64,000 nucleotides of DNA, from NCBI GenBank assembly GCA_029204225.1, contig CM055095.1, positions 52,303,836-52,367,835 of the forward strand, given 5' to 3'. Position 1 is the stretch's first letter, and every line of letters begins with the position of its first letter. Shown here one piece after another: positions 34,962-50,807 of the stretch. Both the position numbers and the translations under genes were made by a program. This DNA comes from Diphasiastrum complanatum. Taxonomy: Eukaryota > Streptophyta > Lycopodiopsida > Lycopodiales > Lycopodiaceae. The notes below the pieces were generated by a model. It was not told the origin of the DNA. It did no database searches and saw only the letters and a list, made by a program, of their open reading frames with translations.

Positions 34962-35514
34962 TGAGCATCTTGAAAAACCAAAAACAAAAGGCTCGAATTT
35001 CTGAACAGAGGATCGAAAAATTCATGATTGAATTTTCTAGAATTATTCGATACTAGATTGACTCAAAAAATTTTATATTTTTTGAGTCAAAATTTTTCAA
35101 GTCGTTGTACATTTTTTGATACTGTACTGGTCTAAAATCCAACCCAACGACTTCACATTGACAATCCGCCACTTTGTACATGCATTAACTGTAATGAGGT
35201 GGTTGTAGTAATTGCAACAAAAGATAGTTGTAGATATTTTGTAGGATATCAATCCTAGCATTTCTTCTAATTATTCAAGTTTTTTTGTAACCAGAGTTAT
35301 CACTCTTAACGATTGTAAGCTGAAGTTATCACTTCAAGCATTGTACTTGCTATTTGACATTAATCAGAGTGCAAATTTTCAGTCCCACTACTATATCGTT
35401 TCATTGTGCATTTGTCTGAATCATTCAATTTGAATATTGTACTGTTGTTTGTTGTGTTTTTGATCCTACACGCACATGTTTGAGCTTCAGTCGATAACCT
35501 ATCGATTTCTGACA
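34962..35514 (+). repeat. Cop-D 5' LTR
   Basis: 553 bp, TGAGCATC to GACA, homologous to 4286-5088 but without the 72-bp tandem block. Confidence 0.8.
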
Positions 35515-36317
35515 TGGTATCAGAGCGGGATGTTCAGTAATCTATATTTCTATTGTGGATTATCAAGTCTTGTCTTTATCAAGACATCATTCTAGCAAGC
35601 GCACAGTCGACAATATTCTAAAATTGTTGTTTCTACCAACAATCTCACTCAACCAGAATGGATTCGTCTTCTAGTTGTTCTTTATCGATAGACTCGATGG
35701 GAACAACTACCATCATTAGAAGTTCAAAGGTTATACTACTAGCCAAGTAACTATGGGACATCGTTGATGGCACAAAAGTTAAGCCTGAAGGTGATGCAGC
35801 TACTATCACCAAATGGAGACTGGAAGATGGCAAGGCTTTTGCCATGATCACTCTCACACAAAATATCATAGTGTTTGGTTGCATTGCTTATGCTTAGATC
35901 TTTTAAGATCTCAAGAAAAAGCTGGATGACAAAAGCACAAAATCGATTTTCGATGGCTACTCCTCAGATCGCAAGGCATACAAGCTTTACAATCTGGAAA
36001 CATTATAATCATTCATGAGCAGAGATGTCATTTTTGTGGAAGATCGATTTATCAACCACAAGGGGGAAGCTTGAGAAATTTTTGATCTAGGTAGAAATTT
36101 GTGCTCCATGTATCAAAAAAGATTCCAGGATCAAAAATCAGGAAATCGATACAAACTCGAAAAATGAGCCTAAGCAGCAGAGGGTCAAAATTCAGCCACC
36201 AAGAGCTGTGCAATTGTCTGAATTATTCAATTTGAATATTTTGTTGTTGATTGTCGTGCTTCTGATCCTACACGCACCCACTCGAGCTTCCGCTAACTAA
36301 CCTATCAATTTTCAACA
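34962..36317 (+). mobile_element. Cop-D: internally deleted copia of the Cop-A family
   Basis: A 5' LTR (34962-35514) and primer-binding site TGGTATCAGAGC (35515-35526) precede a gag start close to that of Cop-A. At about 35854 the gag (KAFAMITL) jumps straight to the C-terminal integrase part (near VFGCIAYA, with the IFDGYSSDRKAYKLYN phrase), so about 1.7 kb present in Cop-A is missing. After about 350 bp of pol it joins the last 110 bp or so of the 3' LTR (36205-36317). The flanks ATTCG and ATTCC are a possible but uncertain target duplication. It lies between the Gyp-1 protease and RT. Confidence 0.82.
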
Positions 36318-37741
36318 GATTCCGGATCCTATCTCGGTTTCTGATTTTGGGGTGAGGTGGACGTAGTCAAGACTCTTTTTGATGTCCTAGATGTAGTATC
36401 TGTTGATTGAATCTTGGTATTCATGACTTGTGGATGATCACAACTCATCTTAGACTTTCCCTTCAGATTGGCATGTATTTTGGTAATCGATTTCTTAGCT
36501 ACTGCCATATTGACAAAGCATGAGCAGGTAGGTGAGATTGTTGCTGTAATTGTCTTCTTGAGAGAATCCCACAACATGGTGTCCACACTAGTTATGGCTT
36601 CATCTACTGGATTGTCCCATTGGCTCATCTTAACCTTGTATTTATATACATTTGTGGGGCGAGGCTCCTTAGAGATCTTAGCCAAAGATGGGATCTTAGG
36701 TACGTCTTCTAGTAACCATCTCTTTTCATAATGTTGGGGATCAAAGTAAGTTAACGCTTGTTCATCATAGTATCCCGCATCATATTCCAAAGTGATCGTT
36801 GAGCACCAGGGGAGAATTTCTTCTTCACAGTGTTTTGGGAATGGTTCTAATGAAATTCATGCTATTTCACCATGTTCACCCTGATTTCGATCCCATCATC
36901 AAGGGTGACAGGCCTTGGGTTTGTGGTTTTCATCTCTCGATTGGTTTCTCGGAGTAGGGAGATGGATCCTTTAACGGAGCTCATACAATCGACTGTAGCT
37001 AGTGCTTCAATCCAATTGATGATATCAGTATCAGAATCTTGATGGATTCTCATTAGCTTATGTCACTTCCTTTGGTCTCAGTTGATCGTATTATCAGTGG
37101 TAGATGAAGTTGTTTTCTCTAATGGGCTTGCAGGCTTAATTGTCCAAGTATTTGGATTGACTCTCACAACTCGATCTTGATTCTCCAATGTGATTCGGTC
37201 TGTAGCCCAGTTATGGCGTACTTTGGCTAACTTAAGCCAGGGCCTTCGTAACAGAAGTTGGTAAGATGAGGTTGTTCTTGGAAGATCTAAGACAATGAAG
37301 TTAATGACAAAGCAAAGATCATCGACCTTCATATGTATATTTTCCAGAATTCCCATGGGCTTGATGCAACTTTGATCAGCAAGTTTTATAGAAAAACCTA
37401 CGGGCTTTAAGGCACTCAGTCCCCACTCTTGGTATATGTGTGAGGAGATAATATTCACACCTGAACCACCATCAATAACGGTAGCTACTGAGGGAAGGTT
37501 CTTGTGCGCTTTTTTCATTTTCTCAAGTGGCACCTATGGCCATCATGAATTGGTCATCGTCACTTTCTCCATCCATGGAGGGTCCTATAGGTGTATCTTT
37601 TGCTCTTAACCATGTGCTTAAGGCTTGGCGTAGGGGTTTAGAATTCTTCAAAACATCACCTAAAGGTATGGTGACCTGACTAGACAACAACAAAAGTTCT
37701 GCTGAATTTTGTAAAAATTCAGTTATCATTCTTGGAACCAT
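36318..37741 (-). pseudogene. Gyp-1 segment 1: protease and linker (Ty3/gypsy)
   Basis: The frame 37533-37078 is a retropepsin with the active-site motif VIDGGSGVNIIS and the C-terminal block YQLLLRRPWLKLAKVRHNW. The overlapping upstream frame 37741-37523 reads like the end of gag, shifted by one base. Downstream frames 37053-36862 and 36790-36329 are the linker between protease and RT. They break at 36318, where Cop-D is inserted; RT follows at 34961. The order gag end, protease, linker, RT, RNase H, integrase is that of Ty3/gypsy. Confidence 0.82.

Positions 37742-41225
<3,484 letters not shown>

Positions 41226-41278
<53 letters not shown>
41226..41278. repeat. (GA)n microsatellite
   Basis: About 53 bp of GA repeat. 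Confidence 0.97.
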
Positions 41279-41281
<3 letters not shown>

Positions 41282-41514
41282 GTGGAGAAAACAAGAAAGT
41301 TTCCTCCTTGGATTGAGAATAGATTAAGAATGTCAAATGAGTACAAATGGTGCCCTTTTACTCTTGGGGAGGCCCTTGCCCCATTCATCCTATTGGCTAC
41401 TTGGAATGGCAAGGATTGCAATCCTAGCCTTTCAAAGAAACACAAAAGATCTAATGGTGTACAAAGAATCACACCCCACCTACCACCATTTGACTTTGAC
41501 CTCACCTTGTAGCT

Positions 41515-43330
41515 TAGAGACTTTGGTCTTGGACATTCTAAGAAGGGAAAAGCTCTTTGCCAAGGAGTCTAAGTGTGACTTTTTTGCTAAGGAATTGTCC
41601 TACTTGGTGCATAAGATTTCCAAACAAGGGTGGAGATTGAGGCTGATCGTATCCAGAGGGTTATTGATTGGCCTATTCTCACCACAATTCGGGAAATCAA
41701 GTCTTTATTGGAGTTTGTGGGATTTTTCCGTTGGCATATTCCCCAATTTGCTCGATTGGCATTTCTCCTTACCCAGGCCTTGAAAGACTATAAGAAGCTA
41801 AGCCGGAGGGCTAAGAGTCCACTAGTGGTGTGGACGGAGGATATGAATAATTGTTTTGAGTTGCTTAAAAAAAGTGTCACTTTGGCACCAATACTAATCA
41901 TTGGTGATCCTAATAAGGATTTTGTAATTAGGACCGATGCCAGTGCTTAGGCTATTGGAGCTGTTTTGATGCAGGATGGACATCCTGTGGCTTATAAAAG
42001 CAAGAAACTCAATCCTGCTCAGTCTAGGTATTGTACCTATGAGAAGGAACTGTTTGCAATTGTTCATTCCTTGAAAATTTGACGACATTATTTGTATGGA
42101 GCCATATTTGAAGTTTTGACGGATCATCAGACTCTTCGATATTTCTGTGATGCTACAGATTTAAAGGGGAGGCAAGCTAGATGGGCTGAGCTGATGCAAA
42201 TTTTTGACTTTTCTATACGTTATTGTAAAGGAAGTCAAAATACTCTAGCGGATGCTTTGATTCGGTTACCGCTTATTAATCAGTTGTGCTTTACTGTTAT
42301 AGAACCGGAGTTGTTTCAGTGTCTTCAAGGACTATATGAGTCCGATCCTTTTTTTAAAAAGTATTGGCAACAAGTACTTTCGGGAGTCGATTCAGGTTTG
42401 CAAGATTCCTCGAATCAGGGAAAGACTGAAACGGATTTCCTAATTCGAAACAAGATTTTGTTTCGTAAAGGAAAGGTGTGTGTACCGGAGAATGACACTG
42501 TAAGGGCCCAAATCTTGCATGAGTGTCATGATAGTCCATGTGCAGGACATCCGGGTATACAAAGAACACTTGACTTAGTTCAAAGGCAATTTTGGTGGCC
42601 TAAGATGAAAAGTCAGGTAGAGGCCTATGTACTTAAATGTACTAAGTGCCAGTTAAATAAAGCAGAGAGGCTAAAAGCTAGTGGCCTATGGCAACGATTC
42701 GGTTTGGGTCATTGTTGACAGACTTACAAAGTTTGCTCAATTTATCCCAACGAAAATTACTGTTAAAGCTTCAGAACTAGCTTAATTGTTTGTTGAGAAG
42801 CTTTTTCGACTGTACGGGCTGCTTTGCGATATTGTCAGTGACCGTGACCCAAAATTCACTAGAAATTTTTGGCAAGAAAGTTGGAAACAACTTTAAGTTT
42901 GAGTTCTACAGATCATCCGGAATTAGACGGTCAAACGAAAAGGACCAATCAGATGATGGAGGATATGCTTCGAGCATATGTGGGCCATCGGCAGTCTGAT
43001 TGGAAACAGTACCTTCCACTGGTGGAATTTGCATATAACAGTGCAAAACATTCAACGACCGGATTCAGCCCTTTCATGCTTATGTATGGTTTTCAACCTT
43101 GATCACCAATTAGTGTTGGCATGAAAAACCTACGGGTGCAAGCCACAGCTGATTTCCTTGTGGATATGCAAGAAATGTTACAGCTGGCTAAAGATAGCAT
43201 AAGAAGTGCCCAGGATAGGGCAAGGCACTATGTTGATCTATCTCAAAAGCACAAGGTATTCATGGTCAATGACTGGGTGTTTTTGAGAGTCCCTAGTCAC
43301 TCTAGGGGCTTGAAAACTATTAAGTGTGCA
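41515..43330 (+). pseudogene. Gyp-3 pol fragment: RT end, RNase H, integrase (Ty3/gypsy)
   Basis: It begins inside the RT (DILRREKLFAKESKCDFF) and passes the connection (VGFFRWHIPQFARLA) into RNase H (FVIRTDASA...[32 protein letters not shown]). TAG and TGA interrupt RNase H. The integrase zinc-binding domain is intact (HECHDSPCAGHPG then KCTKCQLNKAE). The start of the core is deleted, then WVIVDRLTKFAQFIP, DIVSDRDPKF and LVEFAYNSAKHSTTGFSPF follow with frameshifts. The fragment ends near PSHSRGLKT (about 43320) and passes directly into Gyp-4. The integrase resembles that of Gyp-2 more than that of Gyp-1. Confidence 0.92.
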
Positions 43331-45540
43331 AAGTGCGCCTTTCCGCACAATGATGAGTTACTAAACGTTGCTTGGCCACTGACTAAAGAATCCGTTTCAT
43401 TGTATGTAGATGACGAAAGCGTTTCACAATTTCATCTGCCCCATGACTTGGAGGAAATTTCTGACATGTCAATTTTAAAATATATGGGAGCACTTCCACA
43501 ACGTCTTATTTCGGAATTCCTAAGTCGTTATCCCCATTAGCAATAGTAAGCAAGATTAGGACCAAGCCAATTAAGACTTACCATGTTAAAAGACCTACTG
43601 TCCAGTGGGATATCCATGAGACTGAGACCCTTTTTGCAATAGATGAGTCTCTCCTGCATGACATACTTGACGCTAGACCCCCTCTGCGAAAAGCCCAACC
43701 ATCATTTTCTGTTGACGCCTTGAAATGCAAGCTGGCTATGAAAGAGAAAATGAAACGTCCTATCGTAATGAAACCACCCAAATATTGGACACAGGTACGT
43801 GACGATGAGCCTTCTGGGCCAACATCTCCACCATCCACTACCAAACCTTCTACTTCCAAGTCCGTGAGGAAAATCAAACCTAAAGTGTCGTACGCACCAG
43901 AGGGGCCCGATATGCCACAATACTTCAAGGACTATACGGTTGAGGATGTTACTATCCAGTTGCCTCAAGCCCAACAAGAACCTCGAGGGAATGTGCCTTA
44001 TGATGGACCAGCCTAGACGGTCACATTAAATCTAAAAAACCCTTGGTGAAAATGATGATAGAATTGTCCATATTGGAGCTCCCCTTAATCGAGAGCAGCG
44101 GAGAGCCTTGGAGAAACTGCTTCGATGGTATCGCCATGTTTTTGCATGGTCATACAAAGACATAGAAGGAGTGAGTCCCACGGTTGCCGTACATCCCATA
44201 CCCCTAACACCTGATGCTACCCCGGTAGCTAGTCGGCCCTATAGATGCGATCCCATATATTGAGCAAAGATCAAAGAAGAGTTACGACGCCTAATAGAGG
44301 TTGGGTTCATCTATGAGGTCAAGCATACGGAATGGGTGTCACCTATCATAATTGTACCCAAGAAAAATGAGAAGCTTCATATATGTGTCGACTTCAAGAA
44401 GCTTAATGCTGTCACCAAACGTGACCATTTTTCTATTCCATTTGGAGAAGCCATATTAGAAAATCTAGCTAGAGATGAGCCCTATTCCTTCTTAGACGGC
44501 TTTAGTGGTTACAATATGATAGAAATCGCACTTGAAGATCAACACAAAACTACCTTTGCCATGAAATGGGAGACGTTTTGTTGGAAGGTGATGCCCTTTG
44601 GACTGTGTAACACTCCTAGTACCTTCCAACGCGTCATGCAAGCAGCCTTTACGGACCTGATAGGAGACATGCTAGAAGTCTATTTAGATGACCTAGAAGT
44701 CCATTCTGAAGCATCTAGACATCTAGTTGTACTTGAGAAAATATACATTCAGTTTCAGAGGTATGGTATCTCCCTAAACCCTGAGAAATGCCAGATTTGG
44801 ATTACTCATGGTGTTGTCCTAGGACACATCATATTCCGAAATGGAATCGCTACTGATCCTGAAAGGTAAAAGTCATTATAGAGATGCCCATCCCTAGAAC
44901 CGTGCGTGAGGTCCTGGTCTTTATGGGCCATACAAACTATTATCGCTATCACGTACGTGACTTTGCAGGGAAAGCATGCTAGATGTACCGATTGACCATA
45001 GATCCTAAATGGGTAGAAGAGCATGGCCATGCATTTCAAGATCTCAAAACTGCTCTAGCCAGCGCTCCTATTTTGCGAGCACCAGATTATTTCAAGGAAT
45101 TCCATGTGCACACAGATGCTTCTAAGTATGCCATCGGGGCTGTCTTGACGCAACCAAATGAGGATTCCAAGGATTATCCTATCCAACTCCTGAGTAGACA
45201 ACTAATCCCAGCCGATATGAATTATACCACTATTGAGAGGGAAGCACTTGCGATGGTGTATGCGGTTCAAAAGATTTGCCATTATCGTTTAGGCAAACCC
45301 TTTGCGTTTTACACTGATCATCAGGCGTTATTATATCTTTTTAACAAGACGTGCACAACTGGACGGATAGCGCGTTGGTTGTTGTTACTTCAAAAATTTG
45401 AATTTTGAGTTGTTGTTAGAAAGGGTTTGCAACATTTTTTAGCTGATCATCTTTCACGAATCTCTAGCACGAACAAACCAACAGAAGGTGTTAATGACAA
45501 CCTTCCTGATGCTATCTTATTTCAAGTAGATTCAGAATCT
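43331..45540 (+). pseudogene. Gyp-4 linker, RT and RNase H (Ty3/gypsy)
   Basis: A pre-RT region (43331-44330) contains YHVKRPTVQWDIHETETLF and MPQYFKDYTVEDV, the latter matching the linker of Gyp-1, and AWSYKDIEGVSPTVAVHPIP. RT spans about 44280-44980: EVGFIYEVKHTEWVSPIIIV, PYSFLDGFSGYNMIEI, VMPFGLCNTPSTFQRVMQ, and the catalytic VYLDDLEVHS at 44681-44692, which is intact. RNase H is in frame 44983-45408 (FHVHTDASKYAIGAVLTQ, MNYTTIEREALAMVYA, YTDHQALLYLFN). It closes with LADHLSRIS and GVNDNLPDA near 45440-45510. There are about four stops or frameshifts. It belongs to the same subgroup as Gyp-1. Confidence 0.92.
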
Positions 45541-46974
45541 CCCAGACAAAAACCTCCCAGACTGTACTGGTATTCAGTGGGAAAGTGCAGAGTGCATGCG
45601 GCCTATTCTACATTTGATGCAGCAAGTGAAACATTCAGAATCCCTTCAGTGCCTCATGAGGCCATTATACCAGTGGATATTTCCATCATCCAATCACTGG
45701 GATTTCCTAACGACGGTGAAATCATTCATGGGAAAGGCACCGCATACGATCACAATTATCTGAAGCGCCTTTTTGTCAAAGATGGGTCCACCACACTCTT
45801 CACCAATGATGGGTACGTTATCAAGTGTATCCAAGACAAGGAACTCAGAGAAGCAGCAAAACTTGTGCACCTGCTTGTTGAAGTGTTGAACCCCTGAATG
45901 GACCAAATTTCTCCGAGCGACCTATTTGCCTTATCTTTCATAATGGGGCAACAACAGGTTCAACATTACAATTGGGCGAACAAATTGGTCAAGAAATTCC
46001 ATGCAGCACTGGTGGCCAACAAGGCAGTTACTAAGGTGGGATGTACCCTCGGTATGATCCTGACTCAACGGCTGGGACCTCAATGCTCACAAAGGATACT
46101 TGAAATCACGGCAAAGTATCCACACGTGCCGCATCAAACCACTATGCATGCACAAACACTCAAGAGGATCCTCCCTCCAGGCGCATCCACGATTAGATCC
46201 ACCCGCCAACAAAAAGTCAAGAAGGACTCTCAAGCTCAAGGAGCCGATACAGCAGACACGGGGGCAACGCAAACTGATGTCATAGCCGACGATCAAGGGG
46301 CAGCTCAAGACTCAGAAAATTATGGCTATGATGACAATACTTCAGGCACCTTTGATTGCACCATGGTGGCCCAATATTTAGCACAGCTAGAGGCGATCAT
46401 TACCAGCATAGCTACCCCTCCTATTATCACATTGCCGCAACTCTCTGTTCTCCAGACGGATCAAGGAGTCTCCTACGATGGAGCTCAGGTAATTACCACT
46501 ACGGTCCTTACACTCCCACCAGTTTCTCTCACAACCTCCACAACCCAACCTTATCTTTCTATTTCATTATCATCCCCTACGCCTCAATCACCACCCCCTC
46601 TTATCACCACCACCACTTCTACCTTATCTGTCTTTAATTTTGATTTTGACACATTCGTTGCTCAACTCCTTCAAACCTCTGTCCCTGCTACTTCCTCCTC
46701 GTCTTCTTACGTGACTACATCTCCTCCTCTTACCTCTGTCCCTGCTACTTCCTCCTCACCTTCTTATGTGACTACATCTCCTCCTCTGATCGCCACACAA
46801 TCCCCATTATCCATGCCAACCTATTTTCAACCGAGCTCTTCCACATACATTGAACCCTATATCCCGCCTTTCACTACTCCATCCCAACATTATCCCGATG
46901 TCGTTGAGCCACTAACATTGGTCCTTGGGACGGCTCCCCCCTTCTGTGCAAAAGGCTATCTGGGACAATCATGA
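45541..46974 (+). pseudogene. Gyp-4 unrecognised C-terminal region, part 1
   Basis: The RNase H frame continues without a break from ADHLSRIS into a region I do not recognise, up to 46974, with one in-frame TGA (45895-45897) directly followed by ATG. The first part (about 45541-46230) has ordinary composition with Trp-Tyr near the start (LYWYSVGKC). The second part (about 46230-46974) is rich in Ser, Thr and Pro, with a 19-residue near-repeat (SVPATSSS...YVTTSPPL twice). Integrase would be expected here in a gypsy element, but its zinc-binding and D-D-E motifs are not visible. It could be an additional ORF of this lineage, or another element's gag fused in frame. Confidence 0.6.
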
Positions 46975-48221
46975 TGCCAGAAAGTACCTCATCTAGTCCA
47001 TAGTAGACTATCAGACCCACTGGGGTAATTCCATCTAGGAAAACATTTATCTACAACAATAACTCCATGATGTGCAAGCAGCCATACGGCAAGCTGAGGA
47101 GCAGGCAGAAAGGGCACGTCGAGACGAGCAATTGACATTCGATCAGATGTCCAACATGCAGACTCAAATGGAGAAGTTGCAGGCAGAGGCCCGTCACAAG
47201 GACAACTAGCTGAGTCATCTACAAAACCTCCTGGATGCAAAAATCAGATCCAATCAAGAATTATGTGCTACTATGACAGGTCAACTCACCCAGATTGACT
47301 TTCAGCAATTTGCTCCTATCCATATCCCTGAGGGCATAGTAATCCCAGTTTTCACATACCAGAACTTGGGCCAAAAGTTAAAAGCAATTCAGGCAGAAGC
47401 GCAGCAACTACTTCAAAGCACATCTTCACGAATGACTGCGCTCAACGCTCAAATCCAACGCCTACAAGCGGAATTGACAAAGTGGCAGACTATTCCCCCT
47501 CCTAATTATTCTCAGCATTCACAATTCCACGACACTCAACTATGTAGGGATGATCAGGGAGACGGCGACACAGGTCCATCATTTTTTGACACTTCCATAG
47601 TTGCAGCTTTACCAGACAATCAAGCCCAGGTGGCTAGTGCACAGGATGGGGGAGAGCCCCATAACCAAGGTCAGGGAGGCACTACCCATCAGTCTCATTC
47701 ACACTCTCCCCCACATTCTACCATTTCTCCCCCCCCCCACACCATCCTCCCTTCATATGCCTTCCACTCCCCAGGAATCGTTCTTGATAATCCATTTTCC
47801 TCGCCTTCCACCCAAACTTTTTCAACCCCTTTCATCTCCAAACCCTCCACCACCCGCAGTGGTACCACCTGAATGACATCGTGTGACACCCCGCAATCCA
47901 AGTCGAGATATGATTCAGTCCATTGAGTTCAAAGCAAAGTATGCCAAAGAAGAAGAACGCGGCGACTATACCATTCCAGATTTCAAGGAGTGTCGCACAC
48001 ATAAGGCCAAGGTTGAAGCAGTTGCACCACAACCAGCTTGGCACAAGGCCCTCTTTATTTTAAATAAGGCAGCCTTCCAATGCTATCTCAGTGCACCAAC
48101 GTATTTCAAGGTCAATCCAGATTTTCACCCCATCAAGTGGCGTGAACCATTTACCCCTGAGTTCACGGCCAACAAAATCTATTGGTCAGGATCTTACATA
48201 GTATTTCATTTACTCATTTAG
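46975..48221 (+). pseudogene. Gyp-4 unrecognised C-terminal region, part 2
   Basis: After two or three stops the same kind of sequence continues. First comes a segment of charged heptad-like sequence (QAEEQAERARRDEQ, QTQMEKLQAEAR, about 47075-47210), likely a coiled coil. In frame 47273-47872 there is another (LKAIQAEAQQLLQ, LNAQIQRLQAELTKW), then a Pro/Ser/His-rich tail. Frame 47883-48221 has MTPRNPSRDMIQSIEFKAKY, then PAWHKALFILNKAAFQ and FHPIKWREPF. None matches a domain I know. A coiled coil plus Pro-rich region suggests gag-like or structural function, but that is inference. Confidence 0.5.
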
Positions 48222-48349
48222 TTAGTCCATTTGCTTCTGGATTGTATGGGGTTGTCTTTCTGTGTTTGATAAGAAAATAAGTAGTTAGTAGTCCGATCGT
48301 ATCATTATGAAAACGGGAACGATGATCATTGAGTAACTCAAGAGAAAAA

Positions 48350-48608
48350 TGTTAAGAATCAGAAATGCAACATCAAGCATTCACCATAAGCATTCACCAC
48401 AAGAAGGCGGAAGAAGAACACGCACAATCACTCTATCAAACTAACATACTGAATGTAAACTGTACATATAAACCATGAACCCTAATAGAGAGGGAGACCT
48501 AGGAGTAGACTACTAGACTAGTCAACGGCTAGTTACACCTAGTAATAAAGTACATCGTAAACAGTACCTAAGAAGTGTAACAATGAAGTTTATCATTGAT
48601 TTCTAACA
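48350..48608 (-). repeat. Cop-E 3' LTR
   Basis: Reads TGTTAGAAATC to GATTCTTAACA on the minus strand. The polypurine tract lies immediately beyond 48608. Confidence 0.95.
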
Positions 48609-48714
48609 CTCTCCCTCAATGATAAAATTACATTCTTCTATTCCTAGTAGAGTACGAAACTTTTCAAATTTACATCTACCTAATGACTTAGTAAAAATAT
48701 CTGTAATTTGATCT

Positions 48715-49510
48715 TCAGATTATAGAAAACAAGATCAATTGCTCCATCAAAAATTTTCTCTCGAACAAAATGATAATGTATTTCGATGTGCTTGGTTCGA
48801 GCATGTAAAATTGGATTTTTGGCAAGGTGAATCGTAACCATACCACTTCTTGTGCAGCATTGCTGAGTGCTCGATATTTAGCTTCCGTCGAGGATAAGGC
48901 TACTGTAGGTTGCTTTTTGCTACTCCATGAAACTGCAGCTGTACCATAACTGAATGTATGACCACTAGTAGACCTTCTGTCATCAATATTACCTGCCCAA
49001 TCAACATCTGTGTATCCTATCAATATTGGCACTTCAAGTTGATCATACTTCAAACCAAATTCAATGTCCCTCGAATGTATTTGAGAATACGTTTAGCAGA
49101 CTTCCAGTGTGTTTGACTAGGATCTTGCATTGACTAACAACACCAACAACATAAAAAATATCAGGTCGTGTGTGTGTCAAATAAATCAAACTACCCACCA
49201 GCTGTCTATACAAATAAGCATCCACTTTCTCAGATTCATCATATGCAGTAAGCTTTGTGTTGACATCCATAGGTGTACTCAAAGGCTTACAATCCTGCAT
49301 ATTGAACTTATAAAGCAAATCTCGTGCATATTTGCTTTGTGTAAGAAAGACCACATTTTCCTTTTGCCATACTTCAATGCCAAGACAATAGTGCATCAAT
49401 CCTAGATCGCTCATGTCAAAAGCATTGGAAAGATCTGATTTGATCTCATCAATTAAGATCTCATTACTTCCTGTAATAATCAAATCATCCACGTACAGCA
49501 CAATGAACAC
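48715..49510 (-). pseudogene. Cop-E RT catalytic part and RNase H
   Basis: Frame 49510-49061 holds the RT active site, VLYVDDLIITGSN (YVDD at about 49484-49495, intact). DLGLMHYCLGIEV, QSKYARDLLYKFNMQDCKP and GSLIYLTHTRPDI follow. A frameshift near 49060 leads into frame 49053-48715 with RNase H (YTDVDWAGNIDDRRSTSGH, SWSSKKQPTVALSSTEAKY, AAQEVVWLR). The end of RNase H is cut short by a frameshift. The enzyme copies element RNA into DNA and degrades the template in the family; here frameshifts probably prevent a full protein. Confidence 0.95.
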
Positions 49511-50807
49511 TATATCTGAATCATCCTTAGAATGTAAAGATTAAGATCAGCATCACTCTTTACCATTCCCCTTCGCTTAAAGTGTTTATCAATGCAACAG
49601 TACCATGTCCGTGGTGCTTGCTTCAATCCATAAATAGCTTTGTTGAGCTTACAAACAAGGTGCTCTCTCCCTAGTTCTCCTTGAGGTTGTACTAAGTACA
49701 CCTCTTCATCCAGCACTCCATTAAGAAAAGTAGATTTAACATCCATTTGCTGGATCTTCCAACCATAGAAAGCAGAAATAGCAATGACAGAACGTATAAT
49801 TACCATCTTAGCTACGGGTGCAAAGGTTTTCTCAAAATCAATACCTTCTTGCTGCTCAAATCCTTTCACAACCAACCGTGCTTTGAATTTGTTGAGTTGC
49901 CCATCAGCTCCATATTTGATCTTGTATATCCATTTGCAAGTGATAGACGTCTTACCATCAGGTAGCTCAACCAAGTTCCAAGTCCTATTTTGTGATATAG
50001 CTTCCATTTCTGTTTCCATAGCTTCACACCACTCCTCGTGCTCCTTTGCTTTATCAAAAGTTTTTGGTTCTTGAGCCTTGAGCACAAAACCCATTAGCGC
50101 TAGATTCATCTCTAATCTTGCAGAAGGTTTTCGATTTCTACTTGATCTTCTAAGCTCTCCCTGCTCACTAGATTCGGGAGTATCTCTCTTCTTTGCACCA
50201 TCTGTGACTGATAAGTACCATTTAGATACTCTCTTGGGAATTTTAGCATCAGGCTTGCCTTTGTCCAATGGATTTTCTATATCAAGATCCACTTCCTTCT
50301 TGACTGTACTTTTGCTCCCTCATCAAAAGGTTCAGTGATTACTTCATATTGTTCACCTTGGCCAATCTCGTCAAACGTAGCATCTCTAGAAATTACAAGC
50401 TTATGTGCATTTGTGTCATACATCCTGTATGCCTTGGCCTTCTCATCATATCCAAGGAAAATACACTTGATAGCTTTTGCATCCAATTTCCTTCGTTTCT
50501 CATCAAGAATATGAGCATAAGTATCACAACCAAATACTCTCAAATGATAAATATTAGGTTTCTTTTCAGTAACAGCTTCATGAGGTGTCTTACCTTCCAC
50601 GGATTTTGTAGGACACCGATTCAGGATGTGCGTAGTTGTGCTGTATACAAGCTTCTGCCCAAAAGGCGTTTGGAAAACCCTTGCTTTTGAGCATCGCCCT
50701 GGCCATCTCAACAATAGATCTGTTCTTTCGTTCTGCAACTCCATTTTGCTGTGGTGAATAAGGTGTTGTAGTCTGTCTCTTGATCCCTTGATCTTTGCAG
50801 AATTCAA
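49510..50807 (-). pseudogene. Cop-E integrase C-terminus and RT N-terminal part
   Basis: Frame 50807-50277 covers the end of integrase (YSTTTHILNRCPTKSVEGKT, HLRVFGCDTYAHI, KCIFLGYDEKAKAYRMYD). After a frameshift at about 50280, frame 50292-49510 has the linker and RT start: EWCEAMETEMEAI, TWNLVELPDGKTSITCKWIY, KARLVVKGFEQQEGIDFEKT and YGLKQAPRTWYCCI. Another frameshift at about 49510 joins it to the YVDD part. Conserved residues are well kept despite the breaks. Confidence 0.93.
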
